This document shows, in pieces, positions 1-6,235 of a stretch of DNA of 16,387 nucleotides (its first letter is position 1; the number at the start of each line of letters is the position of its first letter). The notes beneath the pieces are model-generated. The model worked only from the letters and a program-made list of their open reading frames with translations, did not search any database and had not been told where the DNA came from. The DNA is from CAZOMR01 sp964580655 (GTDB taxonomy: Bacteria; RBG-13-61-14; CAZOMR01): contig CAZOMR010000048.1 of NCBI GenBank assembly GCA_964580655.1, positions 1 through 16,387 of the forward strand. The letters run 5' to 3'. A program made the position numbers and the translations under genes.

Positions 1-1
1 T

Positions 2-53
2 CTCAAGAGGAGCCGTATATTTCACGGATAGTCACCATTTATGTCGCACACCC
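2..53. repeat. Left copy of 52-base terminal inverted repeat (probable IS end)
   Basis: Bases 2-53 are the reverse complement of 16336-16387 except for one difference (C at 25 here, T in the matching copy). Identity stops sharply at the CCC of 51-53, and the flanking bases differ. This is what the same mobile-element end on both sides of a segment would look like, with the element body outside the window. Read towards the element, the end begins with a GGGTGTGCGACATAAATGG sequence. I do not recognise the family with confidence; a TG-starting IS21- or IS481-type end is possible. Confidence 0.8.
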
Positions 54-69
54 CTCATCGTCCCGGAGC

Positions 70-97
70 TTGACAATCCAGCATATTTTGTGAAAAT
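70..97 (+). promoter_or_regulatory. Probable sigma-70 promoter of the yceD-fab operon
   Basis: A perfect -35 TTGACA lies at 70-75. Sixteen bases later there is a -10-like GAAAAT (92-97) preceded by TG at 89-90, an extended -10. Transcription would start near 104, just upstream of the Shine-Dalgarno at 107-112. The promoter lies outside the inverted repeat, so it belongs to the host segment and not to the putative IS. Confidence 0.5.
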
Positions 98-106
98 AAG
101 AAACAT

Positions 107-112
107 AGAGGT
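107..112 (+). promoter_or_regulatory. Ribosome binding site deciding the yceD start
   Basis: AGAGGT at 107-112 sits 7 bases before TTG at 120. It is too close to the TTG at 114 and lies downstream of the GTG at 90, so TTG 120 is the preferred start. Confidence 0.5.
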
Positions 113-119
113 ATTGCTC

Positions 120-665
120 TTGTCCCTGATTTTCAAGGTAGATCAAATAGACGAGAATGGCATTGAGTTCAGCGAGACCTTTGACGCCACATGGCTTAAG
201 GACATCGAGAAATTCTCGCGGGAAAATGAGGTCGAGCTGGTGGATGCAATCAGTGTCAGCGGCTCTCTTGCGAAAGAGGGGAACAACTTACATCTCCGGG
301 GCCGGGTCAGACTGGATGCGAAGACCATCTGCTCGAGATGCGGGGACGAGGCCCTTTTGCCGCTGGATAGCGAGCTTGAACTTGTGCTGGTTGAGGGAGT
401 TGAGAACACGAATGAGCCGGAGCACGAGATCTCGCGGGAAGAGTTCAACCATACTTATTTCAGTGGACCTGAGGTTGATCTTTCGGATTATTTCAAAGAG
501 CAGATCGCACTGGAGTGGCCCATGCAGATACTATGTCGCCCGGATTGCAAGGGTCTGTGCCCGATATGCGGGACAAACCTGAACAGGGAAACCTGCATGT
601 GCGAAAAAGAGCAGGGCGACCTTCGACTCGCGGCTCTGCGCGGATTGAAAATAAATGATAAATGA
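120..665 (+). CDS. yceD: DUF177 / YceD-family protein
   Basis: This is a 181-residue protein of the DUF177 (YceD) family, which is widely encoded directly before rpmF. In plants and some bacteria family members are linked to 23S rRNA accumulation; the precise molecular role is unsettled. Visible features are an acidic N-terminal half, a C71-x2-C74 pair, and a Cys-rich tail with cysteines at 139, 143, 147, 150, 159 and 161 that could bind zinc. The frame is open from a GTG at 90, but that start would overlap the predicted promoter. TTG 120 has a well-placed AGAGGT and gives an N-terminus (MSLIFKVDQID) resembling the family's usual beginning. The stop lies 106 bases before rpmF. It is the first gene of the left operon, only about 65 bases from the terminal repeat. 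Confidence 0.85.
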   Translation: MSLIFKVDQIDENGIEFSETFDATWLKDIEKFSRENEVELVDAISVSGSLAKEGNNLHLRGRVRLDAKTICSRCGDEALLPLDSELELVLVEGVENTNEPEHEISREEFNHTYFSGPEVDLSDYFKEQIALEWPMQILCRPDCKGLCPICGTNLNRETCMCEKEQGDLRLAALRGLKINDK

Positions 666-771
666 AAAAAGGGAGAGCTTTACTCTAAACTAAAGAGTTG
701 CATGAAAGAATCATCGAGCCGTTAAGGGTTATGTGAAGACCTGACCCCATATATGAGAGGAGTATGAAGAT

Positions 772-954
772 ATGCCTGTACCGAAGCGGAGACAATCCAA
801 AACACGGACGCGCAAGCGCCGGGCACATGATGCCTTAAACCCCCCTAACCTCGTGCCATGTCCGAACTGTGCGGAGATGATCGTGCCGCATCGGATGTGC
901 CCCTTTTGCGGATTCTATAAGACAACATCCGTAAAAGAGATTAAAGGGGCCTGA
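772..954 (+). CDS. rpmF: 50S ribosomal protein L32
   Basis: This 60-residue protein starts MPVPKRRQSKTRTRKRRAH, the standard L32 beginning, followed by the C30-x2-C33 ... C43-x2-C46 zinc ribbon. With all four cysteines it is the zinc-dependent form. L32 binds 23S rRNA in the large ribosomal subunit. AGGAG at 758-762 lies 9 bases before the ATG. Its place between yceD and fabD matches the common bacterial link between ribosome and fatty-acid genes, although plsX and fabH, which normally follow rpmF, are absent. The stop is 12 bases before the fabD start. Confidence 0.97.
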   Translation: MPVPKRRQSKTRTRKRRAHDALNPPNLVPCPNCAEMIVPHRMCPFCGFYKTTSVKEIKGA

Positions 955-966
955 GTTGCTCATCCG

Positions 967-1917
967 ATGAGAGAGGATAAGAATTTAAGGGCAAAAGCAC
1001 TGGTCTTTCCCGGACAAGGCTCACAGCATCCCGGGATGGGTAAAAAGCTGGCTCAGGAGTTCGGAGTGGCACGGCAGACATTTGAAGAGGCTTCTGACGC
1101 GCTTAGCATGAATCTGGAGAAGCTCTGCTTTGAGGGGACCGAGGCGGAGCTGGCCCTGACAGCCAACACCCAGCCGGCCGTGTTGCTTGTGAGCATAGCC
1201 GCACAGAGGGTGCTCCAAAATGAATTTGGTGTGGAGCCAGGGTTTCTCGCCGGGCATTCTCTGGGTGAATATACCGCCCTGGTCGCGGCAGGGGCCATGT
1301 CTTTCAGGGATGCCTTGCTCGCGGTGCGAAAGCGCGGAACATTCATGCAGGAGGCTGTCCCTGAAGGGAAAGGCGCCATGGCCGCTGTTTTTGGCATGGA
1401 AGCTGAGGCACTGGAGGAAATCTGCATAGAGGCTGCGGAAGGCGATGTGCTTCTGCCTGCGAACTTCAATGCTCCGGGCCAGATCGTGATCTCAGGCCAC
1501 GCTTCCGCCGTAGATCGAGCCCTGCCACTGATCAAGGAAAAGGGTGGCAAGGCCAAAAAGCTCAAGGTCAGCGCCCCTTTTCACTCTGAACTCATGGAGC
1601 CAGCCGCGGAACGCATGGCCGAAGTTCTGGCTCAGATTTCTTATTCAGAGCTTGCTTCCCCGGTTATCTCCAATGTCGAGGCCTCGCCCTACCCTTCCAG
1701 GGACGCTATCCCGGACATCCTCACGCGACAGATCACTTCGCCGGTGCGCTGGTCCGAGTCCGTGAATTATATGTTCGAACAAGGGTGCACCCTCTTTCTG
1801 GAAATAGGCCCCGGAAAGGTTCTCGCCGGGCTCATCAAGCGGATCGCGCCTGCTGTGAAAATCTTGAATCTTGCGGAACCGCAGGACCTCGAGGAGATCG
1901 AAAGGGAATTCTCATGA
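967..1917 (+). CDS. fabD: Malonyl-CoA:ACP transacylase
   Basis: FabD moves malonyl from CoA to the phosphopantetheine arm of acyl carrier protein in the cytoplasm, supplying the chain-extending unit for type II fatty-acid synthesis. The protein has 316 residues, about the family length. Visible motifs are GQGSQ (16-20, oxyanion-hole Gln), GHSLGEY (96-102, nucleophile Ser98), the malonate-binding Arg in RKRG (Arg123) and PFHS (catalytic His206). The conserved C-terminal EIGPGKVL is at 279-286. No good Shine-Dalgarno precedes ATG 967, so translation may be coupled to rpmF 12 bases upstream. The stop overlaps the fabG start (ATGA, 1914-1917). Confidence 0.96.
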   Translation: MREDKNLRAKALVFPGQGSQHPGMGKKLAQEFGVARQTFEEASDALSMNLEKLCFEGTEAELALTANTQPAVLLVSIAAQRVLQNEFGVEPGFLAGHSLGEYTALVAAGAMSFRDALLAVRKRGTFMQEAVPEGKGAMAAVFGMEAEALEEICIEAAEGDVLLPANFNAPGQIVISGHASAVDRALPLIKEKGGKAKKLKVSAPFHSELMEPAAERMAEVLAQISYSELASPVISNVEASPYPSRDAIPDILTRQITSPVRWSESVNYMFEQGCTLFLEIGPGKVLAGLIKRIAPAVKILNLAEPQDLEEIEREFS

Positions 1918-2678
1918 GGATAAGAGATGATCTCGAGCTTTCCGGAAGGGTGGCCCTGGTCACCGGCGGCTCAAGAGGCATCGGCCGCGCCATCTCGTTG
2001 CGTCTTTCTGGACACGGCGCTTATGTTATCGTTAATTACTCACGCGATGAGGCGGCCGCGAGAGATACCCTGGCACAGCTCGAGGAAAGTGGTGGAGCCG
2101 GAGAGCTTGCGAAGTTTTCAGTTGCAGATTTCAAGAGCGTTAAGGACAGGATCGCGGGTATAAAAAAAAAGCACGCTCAGATTGATGTCCTTGTAAACAA
2201 CGCAGGAATTACCAGGGATCAGATCATGCCCCGGATGCCCTCCGAGGCCTGGGATGAGGTAATGGCCACAAACCTGAAGGGATGCTTCAACTGCTCTCGG
2301 GCCGCGGCAAGGATCATGGTGCGACGCAGGTTCGGCCGCATTATCAACATATCTTCTATTGTGGCGCGTGTCGGTCGCATCGGCCAGGCAAACTACGCCG
2401 CGAGCAAGGCTGGGATAGAGGGTTTGACCCGCAGTCTAGCGCTTGAGCTCGCCCCGTCCAATATTACTGTCAATGCCGTGGCCCCCGGTTACATCGAGAC
2501 CGAACTCACGGGGAATCTTCCTGAAAAAGCCCGCAAAGAGATCATGGAACATATCCCTGCGGGTCGAGTCGGCACACCGGAGGATGTGGCCAAGATAGTG
2601 CATTTCCTGGCAAGCGACCTGGCAAACTACATCACGGGACAGACCATCCACATAAACGGCGGCTTGTTTTTTGCATGA
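1914..2678 (+). CDS. fabG: 3-oxoacyl-ACP reductase
   Basis: This short-chain dehydrogenase reduces 3-ketoacyl-ACP with NADPH, the first reduction of each elongation cycle. The protein has 254 residues. It shows the nucleotide-binding TGGSRGIG (17-24), NNAG (95-98), Asn120, Ser148 in INISS, and the Tyr161-x3-Lys165 catalytic pair, followed by the VAPGYIET segment and a C-terminal GQTIHINGG. The frame is open much further upstream, but ATG 1914 overlaps the fabD stop and has AGGGA 6 bases before it, and the N-terminus then matches the family. Codons for KKK near residue 84 lie in a run of nine A (2162-2170). The end of the gene overlaps a predicted promoter for acpP. Confidence 0.96.
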   Translation: MRIRDDLELSGRVALVTGGSRGIGRAISLRLSGHGAYVIVNYSRDEAAARDTLAQLEESGGAGELAKFSVADFKSVKDRIAGIKKKHAQIDVLVNNAGITRDQIMPRMPSEAWDEVMATNLKGCFNCSRAAARIMVRRRFGRIINISSIVARVGRIGQANYAASKAGIEGLTRSLALELAPSNITVNAVAPGYIETELTGNLPEKARKEIMEHIPAGRVGTPEDVAKIVHFLASDLANYITGQTIHINGGLFFA

Positions 2679-2692
2679 TCTTCTGCTAGAAT
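2664..2692 (+). promoter_or_regulatory. Probable internal promoter for acpP
   Basis: TTGTTT (2664-2669) and TAGAAT (2687-2692) are separated by 17 bases, and TG at 2684-2685 gives an extended -10. The -10 matches five of six consensus bases. The -35 lies in the last codons of fabG. A dedicated acpP promoter would suit the much greater need for carrier protein than for the enzymes before it. Confidence 0.5.
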
Positions 2693-2712
2693 AGTCCCTC
2701 AAAAGCGGAGAT

Positions 2713-2717
2713 GGAGG
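2713..2717 (+). promoter_or_regulatory. Ribosome binding site deciding the acpP start
   Basis: GGAGG at 2713-2717 lies 8 bases before ATG 2726. The same bases fall inside the alternative longer reading from ATG 2711, which has only GGAG directly abutting it. The shorter start is therefore favoured. Confidence 0.6.
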
Positions 2718-2725
2718 ATGCGGAT

Positions 2726-2995
2726 ATGTCCGAAGGATCTGGAGGACTCGTCAAGGATCGCGTAACTCAGATTATCATTGAGCATCTTGAACTCGAACCG
2801 GAAAAGGTTGTCCCGGAAGCACATTTCATTGACGACCTCGGGATCAGCTCCATGGACCTGTGGGAGCTGGTCCTTGTCATGGAAGATGAGTTCGGACTGG
2901 AGGTCCCGGACGAGGACCTTGAAAAGATCGGAACCATTCAGGACGCTATAAACTTCATCGAGTCCCTGGTGGGAAAAGAAGTCCCGGAAACCTGA
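2726..2995 (+). CDS. acpP: Acyl carrier protein, atypical attachment motif
   Basis: This is a small acidic carrier protein (89 residues from ATG 2726) that holds growing acyl chains on a phosphopantetheine arm. The helix II signature is present as DDLGISSMDLWELV, with Ser42 as the expected attachment site, followed by EDEFGLEVPDEDLEKI. The usual Asp-Ser-Leu triad is Ser-Ser-Met here, so the Asp directly before the modified Ser is replaced. The position after fabG argues for the fatty-acid ACP. The altered triad leaves open a specialised carrier, with the main AcpP elsewhere. A strong Shine-Dalgarno and its own likely promoter precede it. No fabF follows. Confidence 0.88.
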   Translation: MSEGSGGLVKDRVTQIIIEHLELEPEKVVPEAHFIDDLGISSMDLWELVLVMEDEFGLEVPDEDLEKIGTIQDAINFIESLVGKEVPET

Positions 2996-3054
2996 ATCTC
3001 TCATGCATACATCCCTGACTGTGGACTACTGAAGCCTTGTTGTCGGAAAGGGAA

Positions 3055-3579
3055 ATGAAGCATTTCGCATCTATTGGTTTCTGGATAGCAATTGGAATAA
3101 TCTTCATCGCGGCCTCTCTGGAGCCGGATGCGGAAAATGTCCTGGCCGGATTTCACGCTATCTTCCCCTCTGCCAAGTCCCTGGCCATAATCTACTCTGA
3201 TACCGGGTCTGAGGCATATGTTCTCAAGGCCGAGACCGAGGCCAAAAAGCGGAATCTTGCATTCAAGGCTGTCAAGATCGAGTCCTTCAAGGATATCCCT
3301 CCATCCACCCGATCCCTGTTCGGCAAGATAGACACGCTATGGCTGGTAGATGATCCCATGATCAGCCAGCCTGATGCGCTTAATTATCTTCTTCTCAATT
3401 CGGTCCAGCAACAATGGAAGACCATAGTGCTGAAGGATGACTGGGTTCGACGCGGGGGCCTGTTTCATTTGACCAGGGGCGGCGAGGTTGTCATAAACAA
3501 GCGCATACTGCAATTCCTGAAACTGACTGTGCCCGAGACAAAGCTCAAAATTCGATACTACGGAGAGAAAGAGAAATGA
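3055..3579 (+). CDS. Membrane-anchored half-size ABC_sub_bind-like protein
   Basis: This is a 174-residue protein with a hydrophobic segment at about 5-22 (signal anchor or signal peptide) and one alpha/beta lobe after it. The pattern SLAIIYSDTGSEAYVL, then a helix, PSTRSLFGKIDTLWLVDD, and VLKDDWVRRGG resembles one lobe of the ABC_sub_bind (PF04392) periplasmic-binding fold. That is my recognition from memory. Normal members are roughly 300 residues with two lobes, so this is about half. It probably sits in the periplasm, bound to the inner membrane or released. TTG codons at 3037 and 3040 are alternative starts; AAAGG lies only a few bases before ATG 3055, so the start is uncertain. Its end overlaps the next gene by ATGA, so the two are translated together. 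The ligand is unknown. Confidence 0.65.
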   Translation: MKHFASIGFWIAIGIIFIAASLEPDAENVLAGFHAIFPSAKSLAIIYSDTGSEAYVLKAETEAKKRNLAFKAVKIESFKDIPPSTRSLFGKIDTLWLVDDPMISQPDALNYLLLNSVQQQWKTIVLKDDWVRRGGLFHLTRGGEVVINKRILQFLKLTVPETKLKIRYYGEKEK

Positions 3580-4664
3580 GACGATCGCTGATTTTAGTCG
3601 CGATAATGATACTCATAGCAGGCGCAGGATGCCAGCGCATTACGAGGGTGAAGAAGTCCATACAAGAGGAAATCAGCGCCCTGGACGTAAGCGAGGGACT
3701 CAATGCGGACTCGACCCTCAAGGGCTTCGAGTTGTCAACCTATCTGGATGCATCTCCTTCCGAGGTCTTTGATTACTGCACCAGGACAGACAATTTCCGA
3801 AAGTTCTTTCCTGGCAATGGGGGCGGCTCATGCGAGGACGATCCTGAGGTTCTGATTCAACCCGGCGACAACCTTGCATTCGTTTTCGGGGATGTCTCCG
3901 AGTTCCCGTCCTTTAACGCGCGGATGGTAGTCACCCGCATCAGGGAGAACCGATCCCTGGAGCTCTTCTTCGTGGGCCCGATCTGGTCCCGGATAGAGAT
4001 GTATATCGCCCCTGAGAGATCGGGCACAATGCTCAAGTTCAGAAACATGTATCAAATACCCGAATTCGTAGTTGATTCTCTCGGAGTGGAGAGGACCGAG
4101 AATTTTGTTGAGGTCATAGCTAACATCTGGTCGCGAAAAATTCGAAGGCTTCCATCCAGAATGGGCTTGAAAAGAAGTGATAGCGAACCAGAGCTTAAGC
4201 TCTTTGATGTCCTGTGTAATACGCATCGCGCCGAAGCGCTCGTTAATCTCCCTCCTGATCAGGTGTGGGAGCAGGCCACCCGGAAGGAATTCATCTCTGG
4301 AATACTCGGGTCATCCGCGCGCATAGAGGGTGGAAGCGACACCATCGGCGACCGAGGCCGGGCACTCGATCTCACGGCACCGGCTGATGAGCCTGTCATG
4401 AGCGCACAGGCCGTGGTGGTCAATGCCATTCCGGATGAGCGGCTCCATCTAACCTTATTTCTCGGAGACATCACAGGAGGAGCCATCGCAATTTTCTTAC
4501 CTGAGAATGAAAGCACCCGGATCAAGCTGATGTTCTATTACGAGATCCCTTCCGATGAGCCCATGCCGCCTGACCTTTTTATGGTCTTTGCCTCGGCCCA
4601 GCAGGACCTGGAAAAATTCCTGGGCAACCTCGCTGAATGCATTGATCCCGAGCCCCATGAGTGA
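3576..4664 (+). CDS. Probable lipoprotein with two SRPBCC (START-like) domains
   Basis: This 362-residue protein begins with MRRSLILVAIMILIAGAGC, a signal sequence ending in a cysteine (Cys19) that would be lipidated; the base before it (GAG-C) is a relaxed lipobox. Two similar segments follow, about 50-195 and 215-355. Each opens with a strand and an x-P-x-EVF/QVW helix (SPSEVFDYCTR, LPPDQVWEQATR) and closes with a long C-terminal helix, as in SRPBCC/polyketide-cyclase-like lipid- or ligand-binding folds. I cannot assign a ligand. It overlaps the preceding gene by 4 bases. The context after acpP suggests, but does not show, a link to envelope lipids. It is the last gene of the left block. 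Confidence 0.65.
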   Translation: MRRSLILVAIMILIAGAGCQRITRVKKSIQEEISALDVSEGLNADSTLKGFELSTYLDASPSEVFDYCTRTDNFRKFFPGNGGGSCEDDPEVLIQPGDNLAFVFGDVSEFPSFNARMVVTRIRENRSLELFFVGPIWSRIEMYIAPERSGTMLKFRNMYQIPEFVVDSLGVERTENFVEVIANIWSRKIRRLPSRMGLKRSDSEPELKLFDVLCNTHRAEALVNLPPDQVWEQATRKEFISGILGSSARIEGGSDTIGDRGRALDLTAPADEPVMSAQAVVVNAIPDERLHLTLFLGDITGGAIAIFLPENESTRIKLMFYYEIPSDEPMPPDLFMVFASAQQDLEKFLGNLAECIDPEPHE

Positions 4665-4671
4665 GAGGTAG

Positions 4672-4714
4672 GGGCGCCGCTTGCGGCGCCCGGAATCTGG
4701 CAGGGCAAGCCCTG
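4672..4714. repeat. Twin GC-rich hairpins, REP-like
   Basis: Two near-perfect hairpins lie 9 bases apart. The first pairs 4672-4680 with 4683-4691 (GGGCGCCGC / GCGGCGCCC, 2-base spacer). The second pairs 4701-4706 with 4709-4714 (CAGGGC / GCCCTG). Paired GC-rich hairpins between genes are typical of REP-type extragenic repeats. No U-tract follows directly (only TTTT near 4727), so this is not a classic intrinsic terminator, though it may slow transcription or protect the upstream mRNA end. Confidence 0.65.
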
Positions 4715-4753
4715 CGTCTAGAGCAGTTTTGTACGATCCCGCCTCTGCAATGA

Positions 4754-4783
4754 TTGCCTTGCCATATGGCCCTGGGTTAAAAT
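4754..4783 (+). promoter_or_regulatory. Possible promoter of the sulfatase operon
   Basis: TTGCCT (4754-4759), an 18-base spacer and TAAAAT (4778-4783) make a reasonable sigma-70 site (four and five of six matches). It lies in the only sizeable gap before the middle operon, downstream of the hairpins and 56 bases before the chosen ATG. Confidence 0.4.
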
Positions 4784-4839
4784 GAATGAGATCATGGGTT
4801 CGCTTCATGGAAAAAATTCATGATAAGAAAGGAAAGGAA

Positions 4840-6216
4840 ATGCAGGAAAAAATTTCCAGGCGAAGGGCACTCAAGTATATGGCCGCGACCGGGGCTTTCT
4901 CCGGCGCGGCACTGTCATCCCTCCGGAGTTTTGCCGGCAAAGGCAAGCGCGCGAATATCATCTTCATCCTGATTGACGACCAACGGTGGGATGCGATGAG
5001 TTGCGCGGGTCACCCCTTTTTCAAGAGCCCGAACATGGACAGGCTTGCAAAAGAGGGTGTCCGCTTTTCCAACACCTTTGTCACCACATCGCTTTGCTCA
5101 CCGAGCAGGGCGTGCTTTCTCACTGGCCAGTATGCGCACCGTAATGGTGTTACGAACAACGGCTACCAGAAAAAACCCCTGCCAAAGACCTTCCTTGAAT
5201 ATCTTCAAGGCGCGGATTACGAGACAGCTTTTGTCGGCAAGTGGCACATCGGGGGACTCAGAGAGCCGAGGCCGCGGGGGGTTGATCACCTGGTCACCTT
5301 CATGAGCCAGGGCGTGTATAATGACTGCCCGCTTTACATCCAGGGAAAGAAGGTCAAGGACAAGGGCTACATCACGGACAGGCTCACCGATTACGCACTT
5401 GAATTCCTTGACAAGCCGCGCAGAAAACCCTTCTGCCTTTATCTGTCTCACAAGGCCGTGCATTCGCCTATGACCCCGCCGCCCCGTTTCAAGGGCCTAT
5501 ATGAGGGTGCGGAGGTCGAGCTTCCGCCGGAATACGGCAAAGGCGGCAAGCATGAATACAACCTGCTCCACACAGCGGTCATGGGCATGAGAGAGCCGAA
5601 GGGCATCATACCTATTATCAAGAGATATTACGAGACCCTGGCCGCAGTGGACGAGACCCTTGGCAGGGTCCTTGATTACCTTGACGAAAGTGGCCTGGCC
5701 GAAAATACCATGGTCGTGTTTGCCGGGGACAACGGCTTCTTCTGGGGCGAGCATGACCTGGTGGACAAACGCTTCGCTTATGAGGAGAGCATCCGGATTC
5801 CATTTCTGGTCAGGTGTCCCGGGCTTGTGGCAGACCCTGGCAGGGAGATCGAGGAAATGGTTCTCAATGTTGACCTTGCTCCCACATTGCTGGAGCTTGC
5901 GGGAGTGGGGGTTCCCTCGTCAATGCAGGGAAAGAGTTTCATGCCTTTGCTTGAAGGAAAACAGAATTCAATGCGCGACTCATTCCTTTATGAATACTTC
6001 CGGGACAGACCCTGGCCTGTGCCTCCGAACCGGGCCGTGAGAACACGCGAGTGGAAATACATCACTTATAACAAGGGCAAAATGGAAGACGAGCTATACT
6101 ATCTCAAGGAAGACCCTCGCGAGCAGAATAACCTGATCGCTGATCCCGCGGCCTCGGTTAGAAAAGATGAACTCAAAAAGGAGATGGAGCGGCTCAGGAG
6201 AGAGATCAAAGGCTGA
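4840..6216 (+). CDS. Tat-exported type I (Cys-type) sulfatase
   Basis: This sulfate-ester hydrolase of the formylglycine-dependent alkaline-phosphatase superfamily has 458 residues. The N-terminus carries a twin-arginine signal (SRRRALK, 6-12, then a hydrophobic segment), so it is exported folded. Metal and active-site residues are visible: Asp46-Asp47, the CSPSR motif (Cys86, Arg90) where Cys is converted to formylglycine, Lys134 and His136 in GKWHIGG, His204, Asp297-Asn298 in GDNG, and Lys310. The C-terminal R-T-R-E-W-K-Y-I segment is also typical. ATG 4840 has AAGGA 6 bases upstream and places the Tat motif correctly; an upstream in-frame ATG at 4786 is less likely. No maturase (FGE or anSME) is encoded here. 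The substrate is unknown; a sulfated glycan is likely given the NagZ and importer genes downstream. The SBP gene follows 19 bases later. Confidence 0.93.
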   Translation: MQEKISRRRALKYMAATGAFSGAALSSLRSFAGKGKRANIIFILIDDQRWDAMSCAGHPFFKSPNMDRLAKEGVRFSNTFVTTSLCSPSRACFLTGQYAHRNGVTNNGYQKKPLPKTFLEYLQGADYETAFVGKWHIGGLREPRPRGVDHLVTFMSQGVYNDCPLYIQGKKVKDKGYITDRLTDYALEFLDKPRRKPFCLYLSHKAVHSPMTPPPRFKGLYEGAEVELPPEYGKGGKHEYNLLHTAVMGMREPKGIIPIIKRYYETLAAVDETLGRVLDYLDESGLAENTMVVFAGDNGFFWGEHDLVDKRFAYEESIRIPFLVRCPGLVADPGREIEEMVLNVDLAPTLLELAGVGVPSSMQGKSFMPLLEGKQNSMRDSFLYEYFRDRPWPVPPNRAVRTREWKYITYNKGKMEDELYYLKEDPREQNNLIADPAASVRKDELKKEMERLRREIKG

Positions 6217-6235
6217 CAGGCACAATTACCCTTGG

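Noticed and set aside
90..119. GTG 90 as the yceD start
   Set aside because: It overlaps the -10 region and has no ribosome binding site; TTG 120 has AGAGGT at good spacing.
1785..1913. Long upstream extension of fabG
   Set aside because: It lies inside fabD in another frame; ATG 1914 overlaps the fabD stop and gives the normal family N-terminus.
4672..4714. Intrinsic terminator
   Set aside because: The hairpins lack a directly following T-tract, so they fit REP-like repeats better.
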